Notes under the pieces: model-generated
Told to the model about the DNA's origin: nothing
The model's input: the letters and a program-made list of their open reading frames with translations, nothing else
Databases searched by the model: none
Program-made: the position numbers and the translations under genes
In this document: piece by piece, positions 13,870 to 15,924 of the stretch
Position numbering within the stretch: position 1 is the stretch's first letter
How the letters are laid out: every line of letters begins with the position of its first letter
NCBI GenBank assembly: GCA_031267635.1
Contig: JAIRYX010000265.1
Location: forward strand, 1-15,924
Direction: 5' to 3'
Length of the DNA: 15,924 nucleotides
Source: Planctomycetaceae bacterium
GTDB taxonomy: Bacteria; Planctomycetota; Planctomycetia; Pirellulales; Thermoguttaceae

Positions 13870-15705
13870 ATGAAAAAACAACAAACTTTATTTTTTGCGG
13901 CGATGCTGCCGTTTTTGATGACCGTGTCCGCGTGGACACAAGAAAAACCGGCAGCGGACGCGGCTGTCGATCCGGTGATTGCCAAAATGAAACCGCTGCT
14001 CGGAGACGACACGTTGGCGGTTATTTATGTGGATTTCACAAAATTAGACACAACCGCGATTCTCAACAACAGCCGCAAATCTCTTGAAAAAACAGCCGCC
14101 GACTTCGGCGTTCCTGAAGATCAATTGCACGATTTGGTTCAGTCGCACGCTCCGACAGCGAATAATTTTGATTATGAAGAAATTTGGAAACAAAGTATTC
14201 CCATTGCCGAAATGGGAAAAAAAACTTTGACCGAGATCTGCGGTGTGAAAGAAGCATTCTTTGTTGTGCGGATGGGAACGATGTTTCCGAATCTCGGTTA
14301 TGTTGCGATTCCGAAAACGGAAAAGCTGAATATCGAAATGATTCGTCAATTTTTGAAAATGGGACAAGTGGATCGTGCGGTATTAACTCGCGAAACAGAC
14401 GATTACTTTTTTCTCGTGTATTCCATGTTTCCGCATACCATAACGAATAATCAAAACGCGAAAGACGCTCTTGCCGCAAAAATCGGCGCGGAGCAACCGG
14501 CGGAACGTTCCGATTTCCTCGAAGCGAACAACGTTGTGAAAGATTATCCGATTCGCGTTTTGTTTGCTATTCCGCAGTACGCGAAAAAAGTGGTCGCGGA
14601 ACTCAAACCGGAGTTGGTCGCGCAAATGCTCCAACAGTTTCCCGCGCTCGAAGCGGTGAACATTTCGCAAATCGTGAACGGATTGAAATTCCAAGCGATT
14701 GGTTTCAATCCTGAACAAGGAAAATTACTGACTGTTACCGAAACAATGACGGAATCGGACGCTCAACAAATCGCCAAACAAGCCGACTTGATTGCAACGG
14801 TCATATCGGGCGAATTTCTCAAATATCTGGAATCGCTGAAAAAACGAAGCGAATCGGTAGGAGATTTTTTGAACAATCAAGAAATAATGCTTCAGACGCT
14901 TTACCCGGACGCGATCAATGAAAAATCGCTCGCGGAACTCAAAACGCTCTTGATTCCCAAACCGGACGGCAAACGTTTTACGGTAACGTGTGATGCGGCA
15001 AATGCCGGAACAAAGTTTCCTAACGCGGGTGTTGCGTTTGTAAAAATTCTTCAGGCAAATGCTGCTACGATAAGCGAATCGCGGAAGCTGTCGGTGTGTA
15101 AAAACAATTTCAAACAATTAATATTGGCGATGCACAATTACTATGATTCTTATGGGAAACTTCCGCCGACATTTACCGTTGACAAAAACGGCAAACCGCT
15201 GCAAAGCTGGCGTGTTTTGTTACTGCCGTATTTAGAAAATATGGCGATTTACGAATCAATACGGCGCAACGAAGCGTGGGACAGCGAGCACAACAAGCAG
15301 TTTCACGACAAAATGCCGGATGTGTTTCGATGTCCGATTTGTACGCAAGGAAATCCGAAAAGCGACACGACATATTGTATGATTGTCGGCGAAAAAGCGT
15401 TGGGACGAACCGATGGAACAAGTCAAACGTTCTACAAAGTGACCGACGGCACGTCCAACACCGTATGTTTTACCGAGCGTCAAACGCCGGTTTGCTGGAT
15501 GTCGCCGGAAGACATTGCGTTTGACGTCGCTATAAAAGGAGTCAACCAATCGCCGGACGGAATCGGATCGGAACATGACCACTGTGTCAACGCCGGCTTT
15601 TTGGACGGAAGCGTTCATGTGATCAAACAAAACGTTCCGTTAGACATTCTCGAAGCAGTGTTAACTATCGCCGGCGGCGAAAGTAAAATGTTGCCGCCGA
15701 GATAA
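13870..15705 (+). CDS. Secreted DUF1559 (SBP_bac_10) domain protein
   Basis: The ATG at 13870 is chosen because it has AGGTG 6 bases upstream and opens a clean signal peptide (MKKQQTLFFAAMLPFLMTVS, cleavage near residues 23-25). The frame is open further upstream, but those residues cover a dispersed repeat. The product is 611 aa. Residues about 40-400 are an unrecognised domain beginning GDDTLAVIYVDFTKLDTT. The C-terminal third (about 405-605) is a DUF1559 domain: NNFKQLILAMHNYYDSYGKL with PP, then SWRVLLLPYLE, RCPIC, TDGTSNTVCFTE, and the closing H-X9-DG motif (H569 to D579-G580, HDHCVNAGFLDG). In most family members this domain follows a type IV pilin-like N-terminal helix. Here it follows a cleavable signal and a large extra domain. 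DUF1559 proteins are massively expanded in Planctomycetota; their role is unknown, and a surface or envelope structure is often assumed. Confidence 0.92.
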   Translation: MKKQQTLFFAAMLPFLMTVSAWTQEKPAADAAVDPVIAKMKPLLGDDTLAVIYVDFTKLDTTAILNNSRKSLEKTAADFGVPEDQLHDLVQSHAPTANNFDYEEIWKQSIPIAEMGKKTLTEICGVKEAFFVVRMGTMFPNLGYVAIPKTEKLNIEMIRQFLKMGQVDRAVLTRETDDYFFLVYSMFPHTITNNQNAKDALAAKIGAEQPAERSDFLEANNVVKDYPIRVLFAIPQYAKKVVAELKPELVAQMLQQFPALEAVNISQIVNGLKFQAIGFNPEQGKLLTVTETMTESDAQQIAKQADLIATVISGEFLKYLESLKKRSESVGDFLNNQEIMLQTLYPDAINEKSLAELKTLLIPKPDGKRFTVTCDAANAGTKFPNAGVAFVKILQANAATISESRKLSVCKNNFKQLILAMHNYYDSYGKLPPTFTVDKNGKPLQSWRVLLLPYLENMAIYESIRRNEAWDSEHNKQFHDKMPDVFRCPICTQGNPKSDTTYCMIVGEKALGRTDGTSQTFYKVTDGTSNTVCFTERQTPVCWMSPEDIAFDVAIKGVNQSPDGIGSEHDHCVNAGFLDGSVHVIKQNVPLDILEAVLTIAGGESKMLPPR

Positions 15706-15924
15706 AATTCAGAGTAACTATTCAGATAGGATGAAAGGAACAGTTGATTAGCGACTTTGCTCGAATAAGTTTTCGTAACTATTCAGTCGGTTTTAAGCAT
15801 TTTTGCTACGAAACGAGCAGCTGTTTGTGTTGCAAACCTCATTTTTAGCTAAATTTTCCTAACAAAACAACTTCAGTAGCAAAACGGTTTCCTAAAAATT
15901 AACCTCATTATTTCTTCTTGGATG
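15706..15924. other. Right-end intergenic region with short direct and inverted repeats
   Basis: No gene is visible. GTAACTATTCAG occurs exactly at 15714-15725 and 15775-15786. AACCTCATT occurs near 15836 and 15901. TTTTGCTAC (15801-15809) and GTAGCAAAA (15876-15884) are inverted repeats, and GTTTG/CAAAC forms a small hairpin between them. This density of repeats suggests the edge of a mobile element that continues beyond the window, but no transposase is present. Confidence 0.4.

Noticed and set aside
15672..15699. CGGCGG/CCGCCG pairing considered as a terminator
   Set aside because: It lies inside the coding end of the DUF1559 gene and no T-tract follows.

Overview
The window looks like a piece of a Planctomycetota chromosome with moderate-to-low GC. 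The best taxonomic evidence is the large secreted protein at the right end. It carries a DUF1559 (SBP_bac_10) C-terminal domain with the H-X9-DG motif, a family greatly expanded in Planctomycetes. A second secreted protein next to it matches the pattern of a planctomycete-type repeat protein, and an ECF sigma factor is followed by a membrane protein of unknown family. No tRNA, rRNA or CRISPR array was seen.

Layout. Bases 1-1740 are a transposon graveyard. They hold a broken IS4-type transposase, a 21/42-bp minisatellite array, a possible 41-aa basic small ORF with a strong Shine-Dalgarno sequence, and the N-terminal stub of an ISAzo13-type transposase next to a nested inverted repeat. Bases 1763-8398 (minus strand) encode an efflux locus in the order TetR regulator, periplasmic adaptor, RND pump. 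No outer-membrane factor is present. Bases 8863-10167 (plus) hold an ECF sigma factor and a single-pass membrane protein that is a candidate anti-sigma factor. Bases 10168-11950 form an AT-rich island with a 113-aa Tat-motif, cysteine-rich small protein and a beta-propeller-like protein split by a frameshift. Bases 11985-15705 hold two large secreted proteins.

The most unusual object is the RND pump. It is 1439 aa, against roughly 1030-1060 for the family. The extra length is a membrane-embedded insert placed exactly between TM6 and TM7. The insert consists of two tandem copies of a 194-195-residue module, and each copy resembles the pump's own TM7 plus TM4-TM6. The native proton-relay residues (D410, D411, K1327) are intact, while each copy keeps only one of the two TM4 aspartates.

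The second point of interest is the sigma-factor neighbourhood. The candidate anti-sigma protein and the 113-aa Tat/Cys protein begin with related 18-residue motifs, and their 5' ends are also similar at DNA level. This suggests a shared cytoplasmic docking sequence attached to two different exported parts. The efflux locus has a repeated 11-bp sequence just downstream of the predicted promoters of both the TetR gene and the adaptor gene, as expected for an autoregulated repressor. All family assignments come from reading motifs; no database search was run.
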